Of a stretch of 64,000 bases of DNA, positions 12,386 to 25,185 are shown piece by piece. Location: assembly GCA_013350335.1 (NCBI GenBank), contig CM023538.1:63043080-63107079 (forward strand). Reading direction: 5' to 3'. Position numbers and translations under genes: made by a program. Each line of letters begins with the position of its first letter. Position 1 is the stretch's first letter. This DNA comes from Chimonanthus salicifolius. Its lineage: Eukaryota; Streptophyta; Magnoliopsida; Laurales; Calycanthaceae. The notes under the pieces are model-generated. The model saw only the letters and a list, made by a program, of their open reading frames with translations. It was not told the origin of the DNA and made no database searches.

Positions 12386-12714
12386 TAAGGCTGCAACTCC
12401 GGTCGGATTTTGGCCTAACCTGTATGACCCGAGCCAAGAAATTATGCAGGTCGGGTTGAGAATTTTGGGTTAGTAAGTCGGGTCGGATTGAGAAAATAAA
12501 AATCCATATGAAATCCAGGACAGATCGAGTTGAAGATTTTACAAGTTAACTCAACTCGACCCAACTAAAATTAGACTAAAATGGGTTCAGAATTTAGGTT
12601 AGAATTTGGGTCGGGTCGGATTGAGAATTTGAGTTGGGTCAGGTTCCATATATATCAACTAGAATTAGTTGGATTTTAAGAAATCTGATCCGTCCGAACT
12701 GAGTTGCAACCCTA
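12386..12714. mobile_element. hAT-like MITE, GGGTCGGGT family
   Basis: The ends are inverted: 5' TAAGGCTGCAACTCCGGTCG against the reverse complement of the 3' end, TAGGGTTGCAACTCAGTTCG. The interior is rich in gggtcgggt/acccaac words. A close relative with a target-site duplication is at 44490-44844. No matching duplication is visible here, so the copy is probably older. Confidence 0.75.
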
Positions 12715-12774
12715 ATTCTCTTGTTTTTTTTTTTTTTTTTTTAAGTTTCTTTTGATAATACTTACCTAAAGTGG

Positions 12775-12779
<5 letters not shown>

Positions 12780-12843
<64 letters not shown>
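12780..12843. repeat. (AT)n microsatellite
   Basis: About 32 uninterrupted AT dinucleotides. Confidence 0.95.
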
Positions 12844-12845
<2 letters not shown>

Positions 12846-14697
12846 ATTTTTTCTAAGTTATGTTAGATTAACTCAAATCCAAATGGCCTTAGCTCGTCTT
12901 AAAAAAATTTTAAATGAGAATTAGACATGTCTCCTATTGTAACTACCGCTGAATCTTGTTCTCTCAGTTGGCCATCCCTCTTTGTACCTCTCTCAAATAA
13001 TCTCTTATTTCTCTCAAGCTCAATTTTTTCAAGATTTTAAATAAATATTTTTTATTAAATATAATTAATATTTTAATTAAATATTATTTATAATAATATA
13101 TTAAATATAAAAAAAGTCCTATTTACAGTGCTTCAGTGGTGACTTTTTCTCTAGTCCAGTGAAATTCTTCTCCTCCTTTGCACCGGCCATTTTTCTCTCT
13201 CTACTATGTACGACGTTTGGAATTTCTCCCCCACTTCTACAGAGTGTGGGCCATGAGAGTGTAAATGGATCTCAACCGTCCAAAATCTCAAATGTAGATG
13301 TGAGTGTGACCATTGTAAATGTCCATAAATTGGATGGCTATGGGCTCTCTAATTAGCTGCATTACAAGGGCTACGTACCATACACAATGGGTCCTGTGAG
13401 CTTGATTAGACTGCACGTTAATATGGCCTGTGTGGGGGTGGGCAGGTGGCCACAAACATGTATTTTATTTTGTCAATAAACATTAAAAGGTCCCACCACC
13501 ATAGTATTTATTATTATTATTCAACAAAGCTTGCAAATGTAGTCCATTAGCTGCACGTGCTGTAAAATTGTGGCAGACTATCACCAGTTTATCATAAAGT
13601 AAATATTTGTTTTCAATAAAATAAGCAAGTGTGGGACATTGGGACCCACCACAGCCACATTTTCATGGTGATATTATTATGTTGAACCCTGTTCAGCCAT
13701 TCACGTCACCTGTAAACGACAGTCGTATCTGTATCTGTACATGATTTTTAGCCATCTAAAGAGCTGGAAATCTGGAATAATAGTTTTTTTTAATATAAAA
13801 ATTAGATTTATTTAATTTATATTTTAAAAGGTTATAATTTTTTAAGATCTAAAAATCAATGATCAAAATAAAACGAGTGTTGGATAAATTTTTAATTCAA
13901 CAATATATTAATTTAAAATAAATTTATCTGGACAATTTTTAAAGGGTGAAAATTAATTTATTTGTTTAAAGCATTTAAATCAGATAAACCAACCTACTTA
14001 TTAAACAGATTTTATAATTTGAAATCAAACTTGCACATTGAGGTGACTATTTAAATTTTAAAATCTTCAATTCAAAATTCATCTATTTATTAAATGCATT
14101 TAGGTCCAATCAATCTATTTATTGAACGAGTTAATGAAATTCAATACTCTTCACAATTTAAATTATATTGACAAAAGTAAAAAATTGAGATTATCTTAGA
14201 ATTGAAATTTGAAAAATTATTAAAAATAACTCAAAATTGATGAAAATAACTCAAAAAATGGAATAACTTTTTTAAGTCTATTTTTTTTATAAAAATAACT
14301 TAAAAATTATTAAAAGTGATTTTAAAAACATAAACGTAAAACAACCCAAATAACCTTCTCAAGATTGGCATGATACACAGTCATCTTGAGTTTCGTTGTC
14401 CTAAAAAAACCATACAATGCTCCTTTTTTTGTGATAGAGGGATATTCCTAACTTAAATTGGAAGTGAAACTAATCGCACGAGCATCTGTAATAAGTTGAT
14501 AAGAAGTAACCCTACGAGGAGTGACTTAGAGGAATTTGAACATGAATCAAACTTCAGATCTCCTTTAATGAAAGACGGTATTTTGAAAGATATTTTATAA
14601 TAATAAAAAAAAAATCAATCATTAGTTGTAAAGATGAGAAAGACTCCAAGCATAATAAAATATTTTTTTTGTCCATCCATATATTTGAGTCTAATAT
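12844..14697. other. AT-rich intergenic DNA
   Basis: No gene or repeat with clear ends is recognised. An open frame at 13159-13356 starts at GTG with a hydrophobic N-terminus, but it has no family resemblance and is treated as chance. Confidence 0.5.
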
Positions 14698-14705
14698 TTA
14701 TACTC

Positions 14706-14995
14706 TAGGCGTATAAAATTCAGCTGATACATATCGTATCAGCTAGTTAAAAAAAAAATCGGCCGATTTATTTTTTTTTAAAAGAACAAATATCAGTTGT
14801 GGGCCTGGTTGATATCGACCATTAATTATATTTTTTTAATTTTTTTTTAAACTGCATTTTTTATTTTTTTTAAATGATTTTTTTTCAAAAAAAAAGCCAC
14901 TGAGATTTTAAAAAAAAAAAAATGAGGCCGAACCGAGATCTCAATGGATACGAAATTCTGTCGAAATCTCGGTTCGACTGAATTTTATACCCCTG
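14706..14995. mobile_element. hAT-like MITE, GATATCGGCC family, with TSD
   Basis: A 290-bp element. The inverted ends are TAGGCGTATAAAATTCAGCT and, reverse-complemented, CAGGGGTATAAAATTCAGTC. The flanks ttatactc (14698-14705) and gtatactc (14996-15003) match at 7 of 8 bases, the duplication size made by hAT transposases. The interior has atcggccgat-type palindromic words and T-rich runs. A sister of 289 bp lies at 61476-61764. Confidence 0.85.
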
Positions 14996-15147
14996 GTATA
15001 CTCTATGTCACCAATTCAAATTGAAATCTCTATTTTTTTAATTCATAATAACACACTCTCTTTATTTTCTTTTATAAAATTTATGTATTTTATACCTTTA
15101 AATGTTAAAAAAAATCAATTGGTGGTTAATGAAAAAACACATATAAT

Positions 15148-15915
15148 CAATGTTTTAAAACTCGGCCCATGCAGTGACCCGTTTTGGAAAAAGGGTGGGT
15201 TAAATAAGTTTCAACCGGGTTGACCCATAATCAAACTTGTACTATTAATATAATATTATAAATAGGATTAAATTATTAACTCAAGTTATGTGATACGCCT
15301 GCCCAGTTGGGCTGAGGAGCACACCACCAGTCCCACATTAGTAGTGAAGGATGAGATTTGGGGGTCTATTTGAGGCCACCTCCTTGTACTATTGTGTAAC
15401 GCGTTCCAGCCGAATGGATGGGTAGTGGAAACAAATCCTTGAGGGGTGGACCCAAAGAGGACAATATCTCGCTGCATACTCTGATACCAGGTGACGCATT
15501 TTGGGTCGGGCCATGTGGGCCAGGGCCCAAGAGCAAAACCATGCAGGTCCACGTAGGGCCCAAAGCGGTTAATTTCACACTGAGTCAAGCCCTAAGCCCT
15601 ATATTGGGGTCGGGGCATTATAAGTTATATTTCATAAAAATATTTTTTTCTTCTCACAAACCCAATTGTAAATACTAAAAATTAATAATTCAAAAATCAT
15701 ATTTTCAAAAGAACCAAAATCTTCATCTTCAGTTTCTTCATTTAAATAAACCAAGGTTTTTAAGGGTCACGGGTTTATTAAAAAAAATCGGGTTGACCTG
15801 TGGGTCGTAGAGAGTTTTTAAGAATTTTTATTCTAAAAGAGTCTAAAAAGGACCCGACCCATGTTTCAGTCGGGTCACGGTTGACCCGTGGGTTGGGTCA
15901 GATTTGATAACATTG
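15148..15915. mobile_element. hAT-like non-autonomous element, perfect 8-bp TSD
   Basis: The left end CAATGTTTTAAAACTCGGCC and the right end (reverse-complemented CAATGTTATCAAATCTGACC) form terminal inverted repeats. Both flanks are exactly catataat (15140-15147 and 15916-15923). The interior carries cgggttgacccg-type words typical of plant hAT MITEs. A retroelement-like fragment at about 15284-15615 splits it, so the original element was probably near 440 bp. Confidence 0.88.
15284..15615 (-). mobile_element. Retroelement fragment with tRNA-Met-type PBS
   Basis: The plus strand reads ctctgatacca at about 15480, which is TGGTATCAGAG on the minus strand, the common initiator-tRNA primer binding site. 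Phrases such as cagtcccacattag fit short plant LTRs. The flanking parts do not form an obvious LTR pair, so I call it only a TRIM-like fragment. It interrupts the hAT-like element at 15148-15915 and so came later. Confidence 0.5.
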
Positions 15916-15923
15916 CATATAAT

Positions 15924-17053
15924 CTTAACTCTATAAAAATAAAGGGTATCTAAATTAACAATTTATCACATGTTGGGAACGAATATGTGAGTAGAAAAAA
16001 GGTATTGATTGGTGCATAAAACTTTTATCTTTAGGGCACATTGAAATATTTATTTTATCTATTTTTTTTATTTTACTTCTTTTTCTTCTTTTATTTGTTT
16101 CACAAAATAAATATTTCATTACAAATCAATCTTTAAAAAAAAATGGCAATTAAAAATCTTTGAAAACTCTGATTTCTTAGGTCAACTAAATGAACGGTCC
16201 GGATCGTTAACGACAATCCCACACTTCTCTCCAGAAGAAAGGACAGGAAACGTTTATTTGTTGCTTGCCTGCATAAGAAGATCATGTCATTATCCTCTGA
16301 AGACGAGGTTAAATGCGTCATTTAAGGAAAAAGAGTACGGGTAAAATCGGACATATATGCAAATCAATTGTAACAAAATAACCAACGGGGTATCACCTAC
16401 GCCGTCTACAATGTCCGTTAAGTGACAGAGACGGCGTGAGCGGGCGTTCCGTTGGGGAAGGAAAGCGACAAAAGAAGGGAGAGGGGAGAGGGGGGGACCA
16501 CAGCACGCGACAGCCGCCCGCCATGTGGCAGATGGAAGGCAGGGGATGGGCGCACGTGACCTATGGTTCCCGGCACTCACGTGCGTATGCCATATCACTG
16601 CCAGATGGGCCCCGTCTTGTCATTATGAGGTAGACATTTGCAGGATCCAACATCACATGCCCACCTAGGCCCCCTCTCTATCCTCTCAATACAACCCCTA
16701 CCCAAAGTTATTTGCAAATTAACCCCTTTCCCTATAATAATTAATGTGTATAAGATATGAGTGTCATATTTAATCATTTTATATTTTCAAAATCGATCAT
16801 AAAAATCAATCAATGAATTTTAATAATAAAATTTCTAAAAGTAAAAAAATTAATTGAAAGAATGAAAACTTATATACTCTTCCGGCATGTCATTCTCACA
16901 CACCATTTATTCTGTTTATTTAGAACTTGATACTTATAGTAAAATTTGATAATATTTTGTATTAGTTGATTGTATATTTAAAAATTACATGAGTTAAATT
17001 TGTGACCTTGTTTTAGGGAACAGTGGAACACTTGACAAATGTTTTTTTATTTA
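15924..17053. other. Gene-free region with a GC-rich patch
   Basis: Positions 16380-16640 are markedly GC-richer and contain CACGTG at 16553 and 16578 and a 9-base inverted repeat (acgccgtct...agacggcgt, about 16397-16438). Frames open on both strands here but show no family resemblance. The rest is AT-rich without recognisable features. Confidence 0.45.
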
Positions 17054-17163
17054 CTACACATATTATCAAAATGAATCCCATTATACGAAGAATCGTTTTT
17101 TATTGTGTCTACACATATTATCAAAATGAATCCCATTATACGAAGAATCGTTTTTTATTGTGT
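17054..17163 (+). repeat. Perfect 55-bp tandem duplication
   Basis: The unit at 17054-17108 is repeated without a mismatch at 17109-17163. A perfect copy in neutral-looking AT-rich DNA points to a recent duplication, or to an assembly artefact. Confidence 0.95.
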
Positions 17164-20100
17164 TTAGGCTCGCAGAAGTGAACAGACTTCTTTTAATTTA
17201 TTTTGAGTTCTCTTTTTTTTGGATGAGAGGATAAGTAGAAAGTAAAGTTCACACTTCTCACTTCTCCTAGGGGGAAGGTTAATGTATCTGCCTTTCGTAG
17301 GAGACACTAAGTTGTTCCTCAGTTCTCCTAGACTAAGGGACACCGGGAGAAATCCCATGATTTAAGTTCTCTCCATCTAAATACAACCTTTTAAACAAAG
17401 GGTTGAAGTGAGTCTTTTGAAATTTTCATTGTAGATAAAGATATTGATGAGATATTAAGATACTTTATCAAATAATGAGAAGGGTTTTTCATTATTATGA
17501 CTCTAAAATATGGATGACTACATGAATAGAAAAGTAGTGAGGTATGACATGGACGAGATAAATAAGGTGCCATGTATTCTTATTAATGAAAATTTTATTT
17601 TATTTATATCTCGAGACTAAAATCACTAAATAGGATGAAATCATGAATAATTGTATAATTTTACTAAAAAGTCAATCGAAGAAATAATTTGATAATGTTT
17701 TAGAATATAGAGCAACTTTAGCAGTCGAAGAACTGTAAAGGGGTTAATTGCAAATTGTCCCCTCCACCCCTCAAAACCCGGTTTCAATTAACCTTTTTTC
17801 GGGCCCACCACAACACCCGGATGAGTTGGCCACGTGATTGGGAGGCGACGATGCGGTAGGCAGACACTTTATCTCACGTGATGGCGTGCGGAATTCACGG
17901 CATCAACGACACGTGTCAGTAAAGTTGATTAAAAAAATAAAACACCCTCTATTAACGGAAAATACTATCTTAGTTAGATAGATAGACGTGTAACAGCGGC
18001 TCCAGAGATAATTTACTGATCCCTAAATGGATACCTTAAAAAGGGAATGTCCATTTTATAGGAAGTTGTGTAGAAGAAAAATCTTCTTAAATCCATTAAT
18101 ACACTGTCTTGGGTTTGTTTAATACTTTAATTGTCCTAATTAAATACACTTCTACTGTGTGAGTTCATGAACATGGTGTGCTTTTTGTATGTATTGGAAT
18201 CTTTAGCTTTTTATTTAAATTATTTTTTTATTTTCCTTTGTATGTGTGGTTAGAGACATTGGGCTTTTGATCCAATTTTTTAAGCCAAGTGGGTTTTATT
18301 TGCATACAACATGCAATTACATATAAATATTATCTACAATTTTATTTAGTGAAATATCAAGGTTTTAAATATGAGATTCGATCTCAAATTTCATACAAAT
18401 TGAGTTTGAATAGTATTGATCAAATTGTATTTAAGAAAGAAGTGAAAGTGATAGAAATCAGTTAGAATAATATAGAGATTGGTCGTATTAAAAAAAGATT
18501 GAATTCAAATAAACTCAAACTCAGTCGATGTTTAAGGTCATGCAAAAGATAGGTTATGAATTGTATACAAATTGTGTAAAAAATTACAAATTATGAGAGT
18601 TGGAAAAACTTTTATATGTTTAAAATTTAATGATGAAGATGCAATGACTACCTTTCCCATTTTGATGGATCATATTGCAAAATGGAGATCTCTCTCATCT
18701 AATATCAAATGTTGAACACACAGGCATAAAAGAAAAGTGTGTAAAAAGTTGAAATGATCTAAGTAAAAGAAATGAAGAAAGAGAGATTATTTAAATATGA
18801 AACAAAAAGATAATGAAAGATACGATATTTGTGAGAAAAAAAATTCATTAGAGTGATTGTAACTCACAAGTGATAATTAGTTCAGATTTCATCTAGAGTT
18901 ATTGGATCTTAATTCACTCCATCGACTTTTCACATCCATCTACTTTTTATGAATTAAATATGTGTCCAATTTCAATTCATTTTGACTTGATCCACCATTA
19001 GATTAAAGATTTATTCAAAATTGATTCCATTTTTTACCGTTAATCATGGGAAATCTAAAAAAATAACTCTTCAAATATAATAAATTTGATATTTTTATCA
19101 AAAGTATAATTTAAAAAATGCCTTTCAAATCCATCTATTTTCATGGATTAAAGTTCACTTTTGTGCAACAACGGAATTTTGAGATGATTATACTCATGAT
19201 TAACATTGTACGGGCAAAATGATTCAACTTATGAACTGACTTAGATTTCAATTTTGACATTGACGTAGAATAAAAAAAATCATAAAATTAATTTTACATA
19301 ACTATAATGATCATTGACAAGTGAAAAATGGCTTCCTCTCCAAACTTGTTCTTTCTTATTCAATAGTCACGTGTAATATGTGGGTCCCACAAATTCCTTA
19401 CAATTTAGCCATGGAGAGTAAGATTCAACAAAACATGGCGATTTGGTGGGTGAAACCTCAAATGTTCCTTTCAATTTTCACCTTTTAGAGGTGAAAACAA
19501 GAATGTGGCACAGACATTATTGGTTCTTATTTTCGTCATGTGAGTGAAGAATATGAAGGGTTAAGGGAGACACAGAGTGATTCTCTCTTAGACTAATAAA
19601 GTCGGCAGAGAGAGATTTCAATGAAAAAGCAAGAAACGCGTGACTTGGGTGAAAGTGACGTAGGGAAAATGGGGAAAGTCGGTTTAAAGAAATTAAGTGG
19701 GACCACTGAATGGTTTAAACTCAGCTCAAACCTTCTCAACAAAGCAACTCAGTCCACATGTTGGGACAAATATTGGCCTTGGCCCCCTCTACCACTATTA
19801 TTAATAGAGTAATTACTTGTTAGGGATTAATGTTTTTTTTTAAATAAAGATGCAAATAGAGTTCTAATTATTTTATATTGAATCATAAGATTCAGAAAAA
19901 TATTAAATTTATTCTTAAGATATACTCATTTATACCCTTTGCTTATGTGAAAAGTCATTTGATTGGAATGATTTGTCTTAATTAATTTTTAAAAAGTCAA
20001 TCAATTGTGATGGTCACATGAGCTTGTAATTTAGAGGCATGAGGTTGAGGGTATAAAAGAGTATAATTTAAGGGTAGATATAACATCTCCTAAAAACTCG

Positions 20101-22025
20101 ATAAGAAATTGATAGTACGTGAGTGGCACTGGCATCTGAATACTGAAAAATTGAATTCCTACTCAATTTTTTTTTATTTTGAGATTGAATTAAAATTAAT
20201 TCAAAATTGATTTCATTTTTAAACATTTCAAATTGATTTCTTTTCAAATTCAATGCATTTGATTTTTTATGAGAAATATTATCATAACCTACTTACAACC
20301 TCATGAAAATGTTAAAAGAAAAAATGCTCTCTAGAGGGCTTTTCTTACAATATTATTTTCAAATTTTTGAAGCACTTATCGGAGTGACAATTAGATGACT
20401 TCTTTTGAAATTTAGTTAATAATATCCATATATATAAATATATTGATGTAATACTTTTAGATATACATAAAATTCCTATGTTCTTGCAGAGCACAAAATA
20501 ATTAATAATTATATCCACAAAAATAACCAATTATAGTATTATTTTTCCTCCTTCAAATATTTAATCATTTAAATGCTACCATTTTCGAGGAGTGGGCAAC
20601 TCAATCCAACCAAATTAATTTATGGGTATCTATATAATATAATTCTTTATAAGCTTATAAGGACTTTATTGAAACTTTTGCTTGTCAAGTCCATAGTGGG
20701 TGCAACGCATGCATTCTTAGGTCACATCCACCAACTTAAACAGTATCCAACCTTATTTAACAGTAATTTTACCTTTTTAACGTACAATCTTACGAAGTAA
20801 ATTTTCACTGTAAAATAAAGTTAAAATTTTGAAAGACATAAAAAACATGACTTCACTTATTTAATGAATATGACCTTTTAAATCTGTTCTTAGATATGGG
20901 CTAAGATGGGCCCACTAAATTATGTTTATGCGGATAAATGAGAACCATTGAGATATTCTCACCCAAAGAAGAGAGAAGAAGAAGCAAACCTATTCCTTGA
21001 TTTGTATAAGCAGCCACCTATGCAAATGCATAAGGTGCAAAATCATGTCTAGATATGAAATCTTTATGGATTTGGCCAGCTTGGAAATATTCATCCATCC
21101 CCATTTCTTATATCATATAATTTATTTATTTATTCATATACAAAGGGTAGCCTAACATGCATAAGAATCATTACAATGGGTAGTGGTGGGGAAGAGGTTT
21201 CTTGGAACTTTAGAAAAAGGCAGCAATGAGTAGGGTGAGGACCAAACAATATCAAAGAAGCCCAAGTCATTTCCATTTCATGTTTGGATGTGGGGAAAAT
21301 AAGATTCAAATTCCAAATTCCACTTGAATAATGTGTCCCTATATGTTCTTTTCTCAAGCCCCAAGTGCCCATACTCACCATTGACCTAATCCATGCACCA
21401 TTTTCATGGCTATAAGGAGGACTTTTGTCATTTTCGATGCCATCAAAAAGGAATTCCTTTTGCTGGGCCATGCAAATTTCAAAATCATGAGTGAGGCTGA
21501 GGAAAAAAAAAAAAACAATATACTAAAAATATAGGGTTAGTTTCAGAATGATGCCCATATGTTACAAAAGATGAGATGGATCCCACACATTGGTGGGGTT
21601 TTTTTTTTTTTTTTTACATTTTTGTTTTGAGTTTTCTTCTTTGGAATGTATGGGCCTACCAAAACCTTTGCAATTGTGGGTTGCAGGGGCCATCTGTTTC
21701 CATTTCTTGGCATGTTTAAACATGTTGTAAGTTTGCACGTGTGTTCTGGTGCGGCACACGTGAGCCCTCACCTGTTCTAGGTACGGTGGTCTCCATCAGC
21801 CTGACCGACCACTATTCTGAAATCATCCTCCTTCACCACACTTCTCTCCTCTAAAAAATGACTAGGCTCTCTATTTTTTTTATTTTGTTATATTCTATTA
21901 AAGTTTATAACTTTGGTAGTATATTTTATAGTTTTGTTTTTTACCTCTTTGATTCAAATAATTGAATGTTTATCTCTATTAATTCTACTCAACAAAGAGA
22001 AATAATTAGATGAAGATGGATAGAT

Positions 22026-22305
22026 TTGATCCAATGGTTGAGAAAAGGACTCACCAGAAGGGTAGCTCTATCGCCAGGTTGGTGTGAGTTTACTCTCCAC
22101 ATCCAGCATTTGAATCTTGACTGCCACCTGACTTACTTGAGCCGGTTATATTGGCTAGGGAGTACGGGTCCAGAGGGATTAATCTTGTTGGCTAGCCTTG
22201 TGCGGGTCCAACCTCTCCATTATTCCACATAGCGATGGCACATGGAACTTGCAAGTAGCAATGAAGTTGATGTAAGAGTTGGGTCTCTACATATGCATAT
22301 ACTGA
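22026..22305 (+). repeat. tRNA-derived SINE-like repeat
   Basis: Begins gatccaatggttgagaaaag, has a box-B-like gcatttgaatcttgac near 22105 and ends in an A-run at about 22304-22314. The length and 3' A-tail fit a SINE. I have no second copy in this window to confirm the boundaries. Confidence 0.45.
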
Positions 22306-23044
22306 AAAAAAAAAACTTCAAACGCTTAACGAAAAATCGACATAATGTGAAATTCTCTGAGAGAATAAAATTCTAGTGAAAACTATAATTGCTTAAAATA
22401 ATTTCAAATTATGCAAAACTGAAAACAACAAATCAAATTTGAGTTTTAAATGTAAATTTCAAACCACAAAGTTGTATAAAATATATTAATTGAACACATA
22501 ATTAAACTAGAATTTAAAAAGAAAAAACTTACTTGCTCTATGCAACAAAGAGACTCTCCATTTCCTTCAGAATTAAACTAAACTCAAACTGAATTGAACT
22601 CTCCGGCTGTTCTAGCCTTTGTATTACTATTCTTACATAAATATCAATTAAACTTACTATATAATGCTTACTACTATTTTTATTTTAATTATTATAATTA
22701 TCAACATAATCACCATCATTATCATTCAAAATCAGAGTACAATCGAATTATAACCTTTATCTTTTTTCCTCTTACCGAAGACAAATGTTCATCGATGGAT
22801 CATCATTAAATTATTGTCACACTAAATAATAGAAATGAATAACTATAAAAATTAGAATCCATAAATTCCATTTTCTAACAAAGAATCTTTAAAGAAATTA
22901 ATTTTTACAAAAAATAGTTACATATAAACATATTCAAATAAGTCATTTTTTCTTTTTTCATAAGATTTAATTTGAGAATAAAATAATTCCCTACCATTTT
23001 AGAGAACTTGAAGAGTAAAGATGTTTTCTTTAATGATAAAAGTG

Positions 23045-23095
23045 TCTAGGTCTCTTAGAACACCTAACTAATTCTCGAGACATATGTAAAACTCT
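23045..23095 (-). repeat. SINE family 3 tail fragment
   Basis: The reverse complement reads gaattagttaggtgttctaa then gagacctagacac, matching the 3' tail seen in copies at 25018-25180 and 32950-33120. Confidence 0.5.
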
Positions 23096-23689
23096 ACAGA
23101 GAGTGGCCGTTTGGAATGAAATACGTGTAGAATTTAAGACTCCCACTACCTAAAACAGGTACCTTATCGTCACTCCAACTCCAACGAATTCATAAAATAA
23201 TAAAAATTTTCTCTGTCATTCTAATTTCATTTAAAGAAAATTATAAAAATAAGAGAATTAAAGAAAAGTAAATTACTTTTTCATTTTCCATGCAGAATAT
23301 GATCTAACATCAAAGACATCTCTCACTCCCAATATAAAGTTAGATAATGCAGTTACAGGCTTTTCTTTTTGAAAGAATATAAAACTTGTTTATTCTACCA
23401 CACATTTCAAGAAAGATTCAGACTATAAGCTATCAAAGAGTGCAAAAGTATGGAAGGACAGTTTCCACTGAAATTCCAATGTCTCCATTTTCTGGCCATG
23501 TTTGTGACAGAGTGTAAATAAATATAAACAATGCAATTTGGAGACTTTACCTTTAATTAACAGCTAATAAAAAATTGTTGGGATCTAATCATCCAAGTGG
23601 CCTATTCACACTTAAAAAATTCCTATCTGTTTTAGGTATTTTACATGAGAAATGGTTAATTTAACGTTGTAAATTTATTTTCAATTGTC

Positions 23690-23805
23690 TATATGAGTGT
23701 AGTTCAACTGGTATTCTTTCACTTCAGGAAGCGAAAGATGTCAAATTAGGTATCATCTGTGGGAATTTTATATTGGGTTTCTTTCAAATTCTCATACGTA
23801 ATTTT
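23690..23805 (+). repeat. SINE family 1 copy
   Basis: Starts gagtgtagttcaactggta (box A region), continues through a degenerate box B and a tatcatctgtggga tail related to the copy at 2085-2250, then runs into an A/T-rich end. Confidence 0.55.
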
Positions 23806-25017
23806 TTTTTTAAAAAAAATTACTTTCAATTATTCGATGAATTTAAATGCAAACTTCTCGTTTGGTTAATTTTTAATTTATATTTATGTTTGACTTTTGA
23901 ATTCAACTTATTGGTTGGCTTACTACTTTTAAGACTCTAATATTGTTATTTTATTTTCTTTATTGTTATAATTATATTTGATTTTTCTTTAAAAAAAAAA
24001 TTAAACCCAAAATGACCAAAACAAACCCAATGTGTCTGACTATCCTCTTTGTCTTTAATGTGTTTTAAATTTTTTTATTTAAGCTTCAAATGCAATTGTG
24101 AATCACATCCTAGCACCACTCTCACATAATTTTTTTTATTAGAAAACCATGCCTTACAAATTAATAAATATTTGAATTTCCCTTGATTAAACCTAAATAC
24201 TAATTGTATACATACCAAAACCTGTTAATGTGTAGTTAATATACTAGAAAACGTCATATTCACACATCAATCAGTATGTGGTCACTATTAGACAGAGATT
24301 AGGTGTACGGGCAGTCACCTAACAATGAAATGTAACTCCACCCAAAGGTTACCAGTACTTTGAAAAAATAGTTATTATTAAACTCGATTAATTGTTGATT
24401 TGAATGACTTAACCCAACTTATTCTGAATTTCTGACCCGATTCAACTCAAATATTATTTTATAATTTAGTGTATTCAGATAAGTCGAATACCATCGAATT
24501 AGGTTGTAATAATTTTAAATTTCTCAATCTAATCTGATCTCGATTTTCATATAAGTTTTTTTCTAATCTGATCTAATTTAAAATCTATGAATACATAATT
24601 CAAACTCACTTATTTTTTAGATCGAATTAAAATTCGAATCAAGTTTTATCTCTATTAAAATAACTTTATAATTAAATACGTATAGCTTCTATAAAGTTTT
24701 TCTATTGAAAAGTGGAGAAAAAGCAGCCAACAACTCCTGTGAATCTATCATTCACAGGGGCCAACTGTTGCCACATGACTCCATCACAAGAGGTGACACG
24801 TATGTTTAAATATAAACCCCACCATTAATTGACGCATGTCACGTCTTAATCAGTGCTAATCACGTGCTTCTCTATGAATAAAAATTAAAATGACAACAAA
24901 ACTTTCGTTGTCAATATTTTTTTTAAAACATAGTTTCATTATTCAAGTTATTTGGTAGCAAGGGTGCTTATATTAAAATTTTATTATCTAATTTATATTA
25001 AAAAATAGAGAGACAAG

Positions 25018-25185
25018 GAGTCTAGTGATGGCTAAAAATCCGTCATACGAATTAAGAATCCTGAATTTAATTCTCACTCTATTATAGTTATCCAGTATAT
25101 ATAGATAGAGAGAATTATAGATGTTCTAAAGATTAATCAGGTGCTCTAATAGACCTAGACACCTTTGTCATAAAAAAAAAAGATT
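25018..25185 (+). repeat. SINE family 3 copy
   Basis: The 3' half reads aaagattaatcaggtgctct then aatagacctagacacctttg, ending in an A10 run. The same tail recurs at 30990-31170, 32950-33120 and 54995-55155, so this is a dispersed family. Confidence 0.65.

Noticed and set aside
13159..13356. Possible small secreted protein (hydrophobic N-terminus)
   Set aside because: The start would be GTG, no conserved residues are seen, and the flanks lack promoter or intron signals.
15286..15588. Overlapping frames of 70-100 codons on both strands
   Set aside because: They lie in the GC-rich retroelement fragment and have no protein-family resemblance.
16290..16633. Frames of 65-102 codons on both strands
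   Set aside because: They result from a GC-rich, stop-poor patch. No family motifs, and the two strands conflict.
21130..21471. 113-codon minus-strand open frame with an ATG
   Set aside because: No recognisable domain, signal peptide or homologue wording, and no splice or promoter context. The length is within chance for this sequence.
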